IMG/VR virus record: IMGVR_UViG_3300013129_000013
Location: 1-34,733 of that record
DNA: 34,733 nt
Source of the DNA: a virus
Reading direction: 5' to 3' (one strand)
This document shows positions 26,140 through 33,964 of this stretch, one piece after another (the first letter of the stretch is position 1; each line of letters opens with the position of its first letter). Under the pieces are notes generated by a model. The model did no database searches. It was not told the origin of the DNA and saw nothing but the letters and a program-made list of their open reading frames with translations. The position numbers were made by a program, and so were the translations under genes.

Positions 26140-27198
26140 ATGAAAACAGTATTGAATAAGAAAAATATAGACCAGTTAAGAAATCCAATGTTCTTTGGAG
26201 AAGATCTATCACTACAACGATATGATCAAATCAAATATCCTAAGTTTTATGATTTGTATGACCAACAATTAAATTTCTTCTGGAGGCCTCAAGAAGTTAG
26301 TCTTGTTAAAGATATTAGCGATTATAAGAATCTATCTGATGAAGAACGATTTGTATTTGATAGTAATTTGAAGTTTCAAACTATGACTGACAGTATGTTA
26401 AGTCGTAGTATTCACGAACTAATGAAAAAGTGCACTAATAGTGAACTGGAAATCTGTATGAATACGTGGAGTTTCTTTGAAACTATTCATAGTAACAGTT
26501 ATACATACATTCTTAACAATGTTTATCCAGATGCTACTAAGTTTTTTGATAGTATTCTTGAAGATAAAGAAATTGTCAAGCGAGCCAAAGCTATTAGTAA
26601 GAAGTATGATGAACTATTGAGTACAGGTGGAGATGAACGTCAACAATTGTTTGATGCTATTTTGGCTACACAAATTACCGAGGGGTTAATCTTCTATGTA
26701 AGTTTTGCTTGTAGTTTTTACTTTGGTTATCGTGGAAAGATGGAGGGTAACGCTAAGATTATTAAGTTTATCAGTAGAGATGAAAATCTACACGTAGCTA
26801 TTACCCAGAACATTATGAAGAATTGGATTAATGTTTCGGAGGAAGGTTTCCAAGAAATCGTAAAGAAGAACGAAGACAAGATATATGCTGCTTATGAAAT
26901 GGCAGTTAATGCAGAAAAAGATTGGGCTGACTACCTATTTAGCAAAGGTAACCTAGTTGGATTGACCAATGAAAGTTTGAAACACTATGTTGAATGGTTA
27001 GCCAATAATAGATTGAGTAGTCTTGGATATAAGAAGTTGTATTCTACGGCTAAGACTAATCCTCTATCTGGATGGTTGGATAGTTACTATGATAGTAAGA
27101 AATTACAGGTAGCCCCCCAAGAAACCGAACTAAGCAGTTACGTCAAAGGTGTGGATAATACCATTACTGAAGGTGTATTTGATGACTTCAAACTTTAA
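26140..27198 (+). CDS. nrdB: class Ia ribonucleotide reductase, small (beta) subunit
   Basis: 352 residues. All di-iron ligands are visible: D84 (TMTDSML), E114 and H117 (FFETIHSNS), E181 (TEGLIFY), E215 and H218 (RDENLH). The radical Tyr is Y121, four residues after H117, as in E. coli (Y122). The C terminus SYVKGVDNTITEGVFDDFKL ends with an acidic/aromatic tail that docks to NrdA. It assembles the tyrosyl radical and passes it to NrdA. It starts 12 bp after nrdA with a perfect SD, so the two are one operon. Nothing is missing. It is a class Ia-type enzyme, aerobic. Confidence 0.95.
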   Translation: MKTVLNKKNIDQLRNPMFFGEDLSLQRYDQIKYPKFYDLYDQQLNFFWRPQEVSLVKDISDYKNLSDEERFVFDSNLKFQTMTDSMLSRSIHELMKKCTNSELEICMNTWSFFETIHSNSYTYILNNVYPDATKFFDSILEDKEIVKRAKAISKKYDELLSTGGDERQQLFDAILATQITEGLIFYVSFACSFYFGYRGKMEGNAKIIKFISRDENLHVAITQNIMKNWINVSEEGFQEIVKKNEDKIYAAYEMAVNAEKDWADYLFSKGNLVGLTNESLKHYVEWLANNRLSSLGYKKLYSTAKTNPLSGWLDSYYDSKKLQVAPQETELSSYVKGVDNTITEGVFDDFKL

Positions 27199-27260
27199 TT
27201 TACGATTGTAAATAATTTTAAAATATAACTCGTATATCAAATAATACTGGTTTTTCATTA

Positions 27261-27274
27261 TATTTATATTTATC
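27261..27274 (+). promoter_or_regulatory. TATTTATA/TATTTATC double element before PAS gene
   Basis: TATTTATA (27261-27268) overlaps TATTTATC (27267-27274), the second ending 6 nt before the ATG at 27281. No SD is present. Confidence 0.45.
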
Positions 27275-27280
27275 TTATTT

Positions 27281-27835
27281 ATGGATCAATTTTTTTACTA
27301 TTTGGAGAAGATATTACTAATAAGCGCTGCAGCTGGCATACTTTTTGGAGTATTTAAGTGGATATTTACATTAAATAACAATGTAAGAGAAATACTAAAA
27401 GAGGTCAAGCCTAATTCAGGTACGTCTTTGAAAGATAAAGTTGATAAAATTGAAAAACAGATAAATGTTGACAGCAATTTAATCAATACCATATGTAGAA
27501 GACAAAAGTGGTTGTTGGATAACAGACCAGAACCAATATTTGAATGTGATGTAAATGGTAATTGTACATGGGTAAATGAGAAATATTGTCAATTATTACA
27601 ACACGATGTGGATTATTTTCTGGGTAATGGATGGAAAAATGGAATATTTAGTGATGATTTAGAAGCAGTAGAAAAAGAGTGGGAAAGAGCTATCAAAGAT
27701 AAAAGAAGTAGTACCAGTATTTATAGGCTGATAAACAGAGAGGGTACCATATACAACGTTAAGGCTACAGCTACACGCAATGATGATTATGGATATATAG
27801 GACATATTGATATATTAGAGGATAAAAAAGATTGA
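27281..27835 (+). CDS. membrane-anchored PAS domain protein
   Basis: 184 residues. Residues ~9-31 (EKILLISAAAGILFGVFKWIF) form a single transmembrane helix near the N terminus. A short charged, coiled-coil-like stretch follows (~35-70, LKDKVDKIEKQINVDSNLI). Residues ~85-182 have PAS/PAC features: EPIFECDVNGNCTWVNEKYC, then YFLGNGWKNGIFSDDLEAV, a central helix, and strands YRLINREGTIYNVKATATRN and GYIGHIDILEDKKD. There is no kinase, GGDEF or HTH output domain, so it may sense a ligand and act through partners, or bind host PAS signalling proteins. It has its own late-type element. Fold assignment is good; role is unknown. Confidence 0.75.
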   Translation: MDQFFYYLEKILLISAAAGILFGVFKWIFTLNNNVREILKEVKPNSGTSLKDKVDKIEKQINVDSNLINTICRRQKWLLDNRPEPIFECDVNGNCTWVNEKYCQLLQHDVDYFLGNGWKNGIFSDDLEAVEKEWERAIKDKRSSTSIYRLINREGTIYNVKATATRNDDYGYIGHIDILEDKKD

Positions 27836-27853
27836 TAATTATATACTCAACAC

Positions 27854-27861
27854 TATTTATA
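27854..27861 (+). promoter_or_regulatory. TATTTATA element before gene at 27875
   Basis: TATTTATATGTATATT here is shared with the stretch before the gene at 15887. The octamer ends 13 nt before the ATG at 27875. Confidence 0.45.
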
Positions 27862-27874
27862 TGTATATTATAAT

Positions 27875-28510
27875 ATGAAGCCTTCTAAAGAATTAGTAAA
27901 TAAACTTGTTAAAGAAACTCTAGAGCAAAAATATACCAATGTAAAGGAATCTTTGGAATCAATGATGGAAGATTTATCCAAAGAAATTAAAAAACCAATA
28001 CAATGTGATGATGCTGGCAATTATAACGTATGTCAATGTGAACCATATCATATTAGTATAAGACCGATTACTCACGATATTTTCGATGTACTCGCATTTA
28101 AAGATTCTACTGATAGAACCAAGAAGTTATATTTAAAATACGAAGATCTTAAAAAATTCGTAAAAGAATATTTAACAAGTAAAAATTTGAATTATGTGGA
28201 TTTAACATTTAGCCGCAATGTAGATAATAGTAAAGATAAAGAAGGTGGTAAAAAAGCTGATAAACAAGCTGAATCCGAGGAAAACGTTGTAAATCCTGAA
28301 AATAATAATAAACCGGTTAAAAAAATTAATGCTGAACCAATGAACAAAGAGGTTGATGATCCTACACAACCAATGCGTGAAGTTGAAAAATATGAAAGAC
28401 AATCTGACCATAAGAGCAAAAAGCCAGATTATAAACCGCCCACTCTTCCAAAAAACTTGCAAAAGCTGGTAATTAAATACACTAAGGGTGGTAAAACCAA
28501 AAAGAAGTAA
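27875..28510 (+). CDS. acidic/basic tailed protein of unknown function
   Basis: 211 residues. Residues 1-40 are helical and charged (KPSKELVNKLVKETLEQKY). A globular part follows (YHISIRPITHDIFDVLAFKDSTDRTKKLYLKYEDLKKFVKEYL), with FSRNVDNSKDK after it. From ~125 to the end it is disordered, alternating Lys/Glu/Asn, and ends with a strongly basic KYTKGGKTKKK. C44 and C53/C55 (CDDAGNYNVCQC) could bind metal but are too few to claim. It probably binds nucleic acid or a virion partner, by charge alone. I recall similar proteins in T4-like phages, without function. Confidence 0.55.
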   Translation: MKPSKELVNKLVKETLEQKYTNVKESLESMMEDLSKEIKKPIQCDDAGNYNVCQCEPYHISIRPITHDIFDVLAFKDSTDRTKKLYLKYEDLKKFVKEYLTSKNLNYVDLTFSRNVDNSKDKEGGKKADKQAESEENVVNPENNNKPVKKINAEPMNKEVDDPTQPMREVEKYERQSDHKSKKPDYKPPTLPKNLQKLVIKYTKGGKTKKK

Positions 28511-28539
28511 TTGACATTTTCTGGTTTTTGATATATTAT
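28511..28539 (+). promoter_or_regulatory. consensus sigma-70-type promoter
   Basis: TTGACA (28511-28516), 17-bp spacer, TATTAT (28534-28539). It begins one base after the previous stop codon and is followed by a short leader and the AAAGGA SD at ~28555-28562. Confidence 0.8.
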
Positions 28540-28566
28540 AAAAGTATATCTAAAAAAAGGATACAT

Positions 28567-28896
28567 ATGAAGAAATTAATTACTATCGCAGTATTGAGTG
28601 CAACTCTAACATCCCAAACGTTTGCTGGCGATAGAGAATGGGCAACAGTAGGTAAAGTATTAACCGGTGTTGCAGCAATTCAAGTGCTTGATCGTGTTAT
28701 TAATCCACCAACACAAGTTGTGTATGTACAAACTCAACCAGTAGTTTACTCACAACCTGTAGTTGTACAACCTCAACGTGTAGTCTACGTTCAACCGCAA
28801 CAGGTGATTTATGTACAACCTAGTTATTATTGTCCTCCTCCTGCAATAGTATACTATCACGGTTATCATCGTCACGTAGATCACATATATCGTTAA
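28567..28896 (+). CDS. small secreted protein with QPVVYVQ-type repeats
   Basis: 109 residues from ATG 28567, chosen because AAAGGA precedes it by 5 nt and because the protein then begins with a clean Sec signal: KK, hydrophobic LITIAVLSATL, and a TFA|G cleavage site after residue ~20. After a short REWATVGKVLTGVAAIQVLDRV helix, the mature part is made of Val/Tyr/Gln/Pro repeats (VVYVQTQPVVYSQPVVVQ) and ends with YYHGYHRHVDHIYR, rich in His and Tyr. This resembles small bacterial periplasmic or surface proteins with PVVYxxPxxVYY repeats rather than virion proteins. With its own promoter and terminator it is a moron-like unit, probably altering the infected cell envelope. The function itself is unknown. 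Confidence 0.72.
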   Translation: MKKLITIAVLSATLTSQTFAGDREWATVGKVLTGVAAIQVLDRVINPPTQVVYVQTQPVVYSQPVVVQPQRVVYVQPQQVIYVQPSYYCPPPAIVYYHGYHRHVDHIYR

Positions 28897-28904
28897 ATTA
28901 ATTC

Positions 28905-28935
28905 AAACCACCGTAACTGGTGGTTTTTTTATTTT
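28905..28935 (+). terminator. rho-independent terminator after secreted-protein gene
   Basis: AACCACC (28906-28912) pairs with GGTGGTT (28919-28925) round GTAACT, followed by a T-rich tract. It closes the short unit begun at 28511. Confidence 0.88.
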
Positions 28936-28940
28936 TTGTG

Positions 28941-28968
28941 TTGACTTCTTATAATTCCGTGTTAATAT
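28941..28968 (+). promoter_or_regulatory. sigma-70-type promoter before MoxR gene
   Basis: TTGACT (28941-28946), 16-bp spacer, TAATAT (28963-28968), only 6 bp after the terminator's T tract. The leader to the ATG at 29000 is A-rich with no clear SD. Confidence 0.75.
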
Positions 28969-28999
28969 GGATTTACGGTAAGAAAAACATAAAAAACGT

Positions 29000-29971
29000 A
29001 TGAAAAATAAAAACTCACTAAATCTGGTTACTAGTAAGGACTTTGATATTAAAGCCTATCTAGGCACTTGTGTTAACCTACGACCATCTTCACTTGTTAT
29101 GGATGATCTTAAGTGGAAGTATATGGTTCGCAGTGCTATTCGTGGCAAGAACATTCTGCTTCTTGGACCAACTGGTTGTGGTAAGACTCTAGCTGCGCAG
29201 ACTGTAGCTAAGGCTATTGGTCGAAAAGATAACTTCTTCTATTTTAATCTTGGTGCTACACAAGATGCTCGTAGTGCTTTGATTGGTAATACTCACTTTG
29301 ATAAAAATACGGGTACTCTATTCAAGGAGTCTAGCTTTATCAAAGCTATTCGTACTCCAAATGCCATCATTCTTCTTGACGAAATTTCTCGTAGTCATCA
29401 CGATGGTGTTAACATTCTTATGACTGTTCTCGATGACCTTCAGCGGTATCTACGTTTGGATGAAAAAGACGATTGTGAAGTTGTAAAGGTTGCTGAAGGT
29501 GTTACTTTTATTGCTACCGCTAACGTAGGTAATGAGTACACTGCTACCCGTGTAATGGATCGTGCTCTACTTTCACGTTTTCCGGTCAAGATCGAAGTAA
29601 CTCCTCTCGACAAGGACAGTGAGTTCAATCTACTAAAGAGTCGATTCAATATCACTAACGTTGATCAGCTAGATACACTTAAGTCTATTTGTGAAATTGC
29701 TGATCATACTCGTAAGCAAGTCAAACAGGATGATAGCAAGCTAACCAATTTTATTCCTACACGTTCAACAGTTGAAATCGCTGAACTTATTGTTGACGGA
29801 TTTAATTTGCTTGAAATCGCTGAGTCTACCATCTATCCTAACTTTAGTGATGACGGAGGTGTAGACAGCGAACGTACATACATTCGTCAGTTAGTACAAA
29901 AGTATATTAAGGTTGAATCGAAGGATAAGCTATTTAATGATCCACTAAAGAGTGATCAGCCTCCTTTCTGA
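29000..29971 (+). CDS. MoxR/CobS-like AAA+ ATPase
   Basis: 323 residues. Walker A is GPTGCGKT (56-63), Walker B is AIILLDEIS (122-130), and a sensor-1-like FIATANVG and an Arg-finger-type ALLSRFPV follow, as in the MoxR/CbbQ/CobS group. In the region after Walker A, TQDARSALIGNTHF and GTLFKESSFIKAI fit the MoxR pattern of substrate-facing loops. These ATPases form hexamers that remodel or insert metal into partner proteins, and their partner is usually a VWA protein; here one follows 27 bp downstream. Codons here are richer in CGT and CTA than in the tail genes. Family assignment is confident; the client is unknown. Confidence 0.88.
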   Translation: MKNKNSLNLVTSKDFDIKAYLGTCVNLRPSSLVMDDLKWKYMVRSAIRGKNILLLGPTGCGKTLAAQTVAKAIGRKDNFFYFNLGATQDARSALIGNTHFDKNTGTLFKESSFIKAIRTPNAIILLDEISRSHHDGVNILMTVLDDLQRYLRLDEKDDCEVVKVAEGVTFIATANVGNEYTATRVMDRALLSRFPVKIEVTPLDKDSEFNLLKSRFNITNVDQLDTLKSICEIADHTRKQVKQDDSKLTNFIPTRSTVEIAELIVDGFNLLEIAESTIYPNFSDDGGVDSERTYIRQLVQKYIKVESKDKLFNDPLKSDQPPF

Positions 29972-29998
29972 TTTAGAAATATAAACATATAAACTATT

Positions 29999-32080
29999 AT
30001 GAGTAACTATAGTGATTTCTGGTTAAAGGATAACGAGTACGATTGGAATTGGGAAGATGAGCTAAATGCCGCTATTGATGATGAAAATGGAGTCGATGTA
30101 AAAGACGACGTTGAAGATCTAGTTAGTGAGAATACGGCTCGTTTGATTCGTCTATCGTCTGCTCGTCGTGCGGTTGCTAACTATGTTAGTATTCTGACAA
30201 ACCAGAATGTACCTGTAGTATTCAATGATAGTGCGGTAAATTGTACTGATGGTAAGGTGGTTTATATCAGTAGCGATATTACCAAGAAAGATAATTTTGA
30301 TGTGGCTGTCGGACTAGCCTTACACGAAGGCAGCCACATCAAATACAGTGACTTTGAAATGTTTAAGACAGTATGGATGAATGTACCCCGTGACATTTAT
30401 AACTATACTGAAAAGTTGAATATTTCAAAGGACGAGGTTGGTAAGACTTGTCAGCAGATTCTAAACTATGTAGAGGATCGTTTTATTGACTATACTGTAC
30501 ATCGTAACGCTCCTGGCTATCGTGGTTACTACGATGCTTTGTATGATGCTTACTTTAATAGTAAGGTGATTACTGATGCTTTGGAGAGTGATTTGTATCG
30601 TACACTCAGCGTTGAGTCTTATATGTACCGTATTATCAATCTTACAAATCCAAGCACAAATCTAAAGGCACTGCCTGGACTGTATGATATTGCTAAAGAA
30701 CTAGATCTAAGCAATATTAGTCGCTTGACGACTGCGAAGGACCGTTTGAATGTAGCATACAATATTGCTGAAATTGTGTTTAAGAATATCAATCAACACA
30801 TTCAACAACCTAATTTACCAGTCAACGTTACTATGGATGGTGTTTCAGGTACACCAATGAATGTAGATTCTGAAGGCAATTCTACTACAGGGGTCGATGT
30901 TGATGATGTACTGGGTGGCACAGAATCTACTGTTACAGTTGATAATGAGAAGGTTGTAAAGGACATTGGTACAGATGCTAATATTAGCAAAACAAAGCAA
31001 AACAAGATTGCAAAGAGTTTTGAGAAACAGAAGGATTTTCTTGGTGGTAAAATCAAGAAGAAGAAAGTCTCTAAACGTGAAAAGAAACTATTGGACGTTC
31101 TTGAAAAAAGTCAGATCGATCTAGTACCTGTAGCGCAAGAAATGTTTAAGGATAATGGTGTAATTGGAAATATTGAATGTATTCTAGTTAAGAATATGAC
31201 CAAGGATCTGATTTTATCTGATGAATTTCCAATGAGCATTGGGGATAACAATCAAAATACACGTTCTGCTCTACAGAGGAATGTAGATGCTGGTATTGTG
31301 TTGGGTGCAAAACTGGGTCGTCGTCTACAAATTCGTAACGAAATTAACGTTGATAAGTTTACTCGTCGTAATTTGGGTAAAATCGATAAACGATTGATGC
31401 ACGAACTTGGGTTTGAAACTGATACCAATATCTTTTATAGTACATTTACCACCAAATATAAGAAGGTTAATTTTCATATTAGTGTAGATGCTAGCGCAAG
31501 TATGAGGGGTAGTAAGTGGAATCGTACAATCAAGTTGTGTGTAGCACTAGCTAAGGCTACATCTATGATTGATAATGTAGAACTTACTATCAGTTTTCGT
31601 ACTACTATGAGCAATAGTCCATATATTCTAATTGCTTATAACTCCAAAGTTGATAAGTTCTCCAAGATTAAGAATTTGTTTTCTTATCTAATTCCAGTAA
31701 ATACAACACCCGAAGGTTTGTGTTTTGAAGCACTAATGAAGTATTTGCCAAAAGCTGATACTAGTACAAACAGTTATTTTGTTAATATTAGTGACGGCGA
31801 ACCTTGTTTTAGTTATAATAACACTCAGACAGGTATTTACTTTTGCTATAATGATGTAAAAGCTTGTGAGCATACTCGTAAACAGGTAAAGAAAATCAAA
31901 GAGTCTGGTTATAACATCATTTCTTATTTTGTATCTGATTATGATACATTTGGACTTGAAGCTACACGTAAGAACTTTAAAACAATGTATGGTGGCGATT
32001 CACATTTTATTAATGTAGAGAATCTAAATCAGATTGTAAAAACAGTCAATGATAAGATGATGAATGCTATTGACATATAA
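29999..32080 (+). CDS. VWA-domain protein with HExxH motif (MoxR partner, CobT-like)
   Basis: 693 residues. Near the N terminus, GLALHEGSHIKYSDFE has HExxH (H109, E110, H113), and ILNYVEDRFID has an acidic E159 where gluzincin-type zinc proteins supply the third ligand. A low-complexity Asp/Thr/Val and Lys-rich linker spans ~270-365. The C-terminal VWA domain carries a complete MIDAS: DASAS (D497, S499, S501), the Thr in VNTTPEG, and the Asp in VNISDGEP. The segment LGRRLQIRNEINVDKFTRRN before it recalls the CobT-type approach to VWA. It forms a unit with the preceding MoxR ATPase. Whether it cleaves, binds metal, or only remodels a complex is not shown. Confidence 0.8.
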   Translation: MSNYSDFWLKDNEYDWNWEDELNAAIDDENGVDVKDDVEDLVSENTARLIRLSSARRAVANYVSILTNQNVPVVFNDSAVNCTDGKVVYISSDITKKDNFDVAVGLALHEGSHIKYSDFEMFKTVWMNVPRDIYNYTEKLNISKDEVGKTCQQILNYVEDRFIDYTVHRNAPGYRGYYDALYDAYFNSKVITDALESDLYRTLSVESYMYRIINLTNPSTNLKALPGLYDIAKELDLSNISRLTTAKDRLNVAYNIAEIVFKNINQHIQQPNLPVNVTMDGVSGTPMNVDSEGNSTTGVDVDDVLGGTESTVTVDNEKVVKDIGTDANISKTKQNKIAKSFEKQKDFLGGKIKKKKVSKREKKLLDVLEKSQIDLVPVAQEMFKDNGVIGNIECILVKNMTKDLILSDEFPMSIGDNNQNTRSALQRNVDAGIVLGAKLGRRLQIRNEINVDKFTRRNLGKIDKRLMHELGFETDTNIFYSTFTTKYKKVNFHISVDASASMRGSKWNRTIKLCVALAKATSMIDNVELTISFRTTMSNSPYILIAYNSKVDKFSKIKNLFSYLIPVNTTPEGLCFEALMKYLPKADTSTNSYFVNISDGEPCFSYNNTQTGIYFCYNDVKACEHTRKQVKKIKESGYNIISYFVSDYDTFGLEATRKNFKTMYGGDSHFINVENLNQIVKTVNDKMMNAIDI

Positions 32081-32097
32081 TATAACCGTGGTATAAT
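32070..32097 (+). promoter_or_regulatory. perfect-hexamer sigma-70 promoter
   Basis: TTGACA (32070-32075), 16-bp spacer, TATAAT (32092-32097). The -35 lies in the last codons of the VWA gene. It should drive the small gene at 32150. Confidence 0.85.
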
Positions 32098-32149
32098 ATA
32101 TCTATGGTGATTTTGTCACTAAAACAAACATAACAAGAAAGGATAAAAA

Positions 32150-32518
32150 ATGAAAAAGACAGATAGAAAGAATAAGACAAACCAAACAGTAACATATCCA
32201 AGTTGTATTTTTACAATTAAGGAATTGCAGGAACTAAATCCTGAGATCATTACAATTAGTCTAAGGGATAAGGTGAAAAAGGCTATTAAAAATGCAGAAA
32301 TTAATGTAATTGGTGTATTGCACAATGGAAAAGGCAGACCTACTTTGGTACACGTATTTGGCAAAATCTCACAGTCTGTGATTGATTTCGCTAAAGAAAA
32401 AGGTGTACAGTTGTATAAAGAATATACAGTAGATATTGTAAACATCAATTCAACAAACAAAGAACATGTAGTTGTGGTTGAGGTAGATACAACTAAAACC
32501 AATAATGTAACAGCCTAA
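32150..32518 (+). CDS. small probable winged-helix DNA-binding protein
   Basis: 122 residues. After a basic N terminus, FTIKELQELNPEI and LRDKVKKAIKNAEINVIGVL look like successive helices, and GKGRPTLVHVFG like a beta-wing, an arrangement seen in winged-helix DNA-binding domains. The C-terminal third (YTVDIVNINSTNKEHVVVVEVD) is beta-rich. An AGAAAGGA SD precedes the ATG at proper spacing. With its own perfect-hexamer promoter and terminator it is a strong, likely early unit, such as a regulator. The HTH assignment rests on pattern only. Confidence 0.5.
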   Translation: MKKTDRKNKTNQTVTYPSCIFTIKELQELNPEIITISLRDKVKKAIKNAEINVIGVLHNGKGRPTLVHVFGKISQSVIDFAKEKGVQLYKEYTVDIVNINSTNKEHVVVVEVDTTKTNNVTA

Positions 32519-32521
32519 TAA

Positions 32522-32761
32522 CTAAGGAACATAAGACCATTGCGGATTGTATTTAAGCAATCCGCTTTTTTCTTTTATATAAAAGTTTATAATTGATTTT
32601 GGCATATTTTTTTTGATGCTTCTTATTATTGAAGCGGTCTTAAGCCAATTTCCACTATAGATAGGTTGATCAAACTTACTGTCAAACACACTAAATTCAG
32701 TATCTGATATTTCTATAATAAGAAATATGTTTTCTTTTGGATTGATTTTTTTAAACGTCAT
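32522..32761 (-). CDS. small minus-strand protein, function unknown
   Basis: 79 residues, the only likely minus-strand gene. The sequence MTFKKINPKENIFLIIEISD, FSVFDSKFDQPIYSGNWLK and IIRSIKKNMPKSIINFYIK has a natural amphipathic composition; residues ~8-35 are strand-like and the rest helical. On its own strand TATTTATA lies 11 nt before the ATG. Its last codons run through the plus-strand terminator at 32542-32572, so transcription of the two strands converges. The overlap with a terminator argues some against it, the upstream element for it. Confidence 0.55.
   Translation of the reverse strand: MTFKKINPKENIFLIIEISDTEFSVFDSKFDQPIYSGNWLKTASIIRSIKKNMPKSIINFYIKEKSGLLKYNPQWSYVP
32542..32572 (+). 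terminator. rho-independent terminator after gene at 32150
   Basis: GCGGATTG (32542-32549) pairs perfectly with CAATCCGC (32558-32565), loop TATTTAAG, then TTTTTT. It coincides with the 3' end of the minus-strand gene. Confidence 0.88.
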
Positions 32762-32772
32762 AGTATACTAGT

Positions 32773-32780
32773 TATAAATA
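32773..32780 (-). promoter_or_regulatory. TATTTATA element on minus strand
   Basis: On the plus strand this reads TATAAATA and overlaps the ATG at 32780. On the minus strand TATTTATA lies 11 nt before the start at 32761, the same placement as at plus-strand late genes. Confidence 0.4.
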
Positions 32781-33964
32781 TGGATACATTACAAGAATTT
32801 TTTGGAATCGAATCTTTTGATTTTGGCGGTAATAAACAAAAATTAGTTGATAATCTTAATTTTTTAAAAGCAATGTCTGTAGAGGAACAGACTTTTTATA
32901 AGAAGTGGCTGGAAATACAAGGTTTTGAAAAATTAGCAAATAAAGCTAGTACTATAAAAGCCAAGATCTGGACACCCACAGATATTAATAACATATCATT
33001 GACAGTTGATGAAATACAAAATTTAAATCCTAAATTGATTTATGTTGAAACAAAACAACAAAATGAAGATTGGACAATACTTCGTATTTTTGGTCATACA
33101 ATGACATTCGATCAAACGCCTGGAAGATTTATAAAGTTTCTAGTTACCGATGGTAATGAATATTTTCCTAAGTATTTGGGATGTATAAGTGTTTCTAGCG
33201 ATGTAATAGCTATCACAGATCGTGATAATTATTTGGGTTGGTCATCATCAAACAAAATAGAAGACAAAAGATTGGCTCATAGTGCTATTGGAAGTTGTAT
33301 TATGAGTACACAGCCAATTGGATATAACTTTCTGGGTGGTAAATTGGTTGCAGCTATGATTACAACAAGTGTTGTAAGAGACATTTGGGAAAAACTATAT
33401 AACCAAGTATTAGTTGGTATGACTACGACATCATTATATGGTAGCTACAGTATGTATAACAGTTTGAAATGGTGGCATAAGTGTGGTAGTAGTGCTGGTA
33501 AAATATCAATTAAACCAGATGATTCTATATATGAAGTGTGGCACGATTGGTTAAAAGGTATAGACTCTGTTGCGTATGAAAAAGCATTGACACAAAAAGA
33601 AGGAGTAAGTGGACCTGTTACTGGTGCTAAATCTCGCATTTTGAGTATGATATTCAGTAAATGTAGTATCAAACAAAGCGATTATCAACACGGATATGAA
33701 AGAGGAGTCTATTATAGTTGTTTTTATGAAAATACCAAAGATTTTCTACAAAATAAGGTAAACAAAGAGCAGTTGATAATGAAAGAACTGTATAAACGTG
33801 ATATGCAAGCTGTTCTTGAATGGTGGCGACCCAAAGCTATTGAACGATATAAAAAACTAAATAGTGAATCAAATTTAAAGAATACTGTACATTTTTATAA
33901 TCAAATGATTGGTATGACATATGACCAGGCTAAAGATGTATACTTTAAAGAAGTTGGTCGATAG
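32780..33964 (+). CDS. DUF4338/DruA-like protein
   Basis: 394 residues. The core from ~110 to ~255 follows a pattern I associate with the DUF4338 family (named also for DruA of the Druantia defence system): GRFIKFLVTDGN, YLGCISVSSDV, DRDNYLGWSSSNK, a conserved IGSCIM..QPIGYNFLGGKL, then TTTSLYGSYSMYNSLKWWHKCG. Residues 1-60 are a separate helical N terminus (FYKKWLEIQGF), with SLTVDEIQNLNPK after it. The C-terminal 100 residues are helical, with LEWWRPKAIERYKKL. No catalytic residues are established for the family. It sits between an early-type unit and a fibre gene. Family similarity is from memory of the pattern and needs a profile search. Confidence 0.5.
   Translation: MDTLQEFFGIESFDFGGNKQKLVDNLNFLKAMSVEEQTFYKKWLEIQGFEKLANKASTIKAKIWTPTDINNISLTVDEIQNLNPKLIYVETKQQNEDWTILRIFGHTMTFDQTPGRFIKFLVTDGNEYFPKYLGCISVSSDVIAITDRDNYLGWSSSNKIEDKRLAHSAIGSCIMSTQPIGYNFLGGKLVAAMITTSVVRDIWEKLYNQVLVGMTTTSLYGSYSMYNSLKWWHKCGSSAGKISIKPDDSIYEVWHDWLKGIDSVAYEKALTQKEGVSGPVTGAKSRILSMIFSKCSIKQSDYQHGYERGVYYSCFYENTKDFLQNKVNKEQLIMKELYKRDMQAVLEWWRPKAIERYKKLNSESNLKNTVHFYNQMIGMTYDQAKDVYFKEVGR

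Noticed and set aside
28528-28566. N-terminal extension of the secreted protein
   Set aside because: The earlier ATG overlaps the -10 box; the ATG at 28567 has an SD and yields a proper signal peptide.
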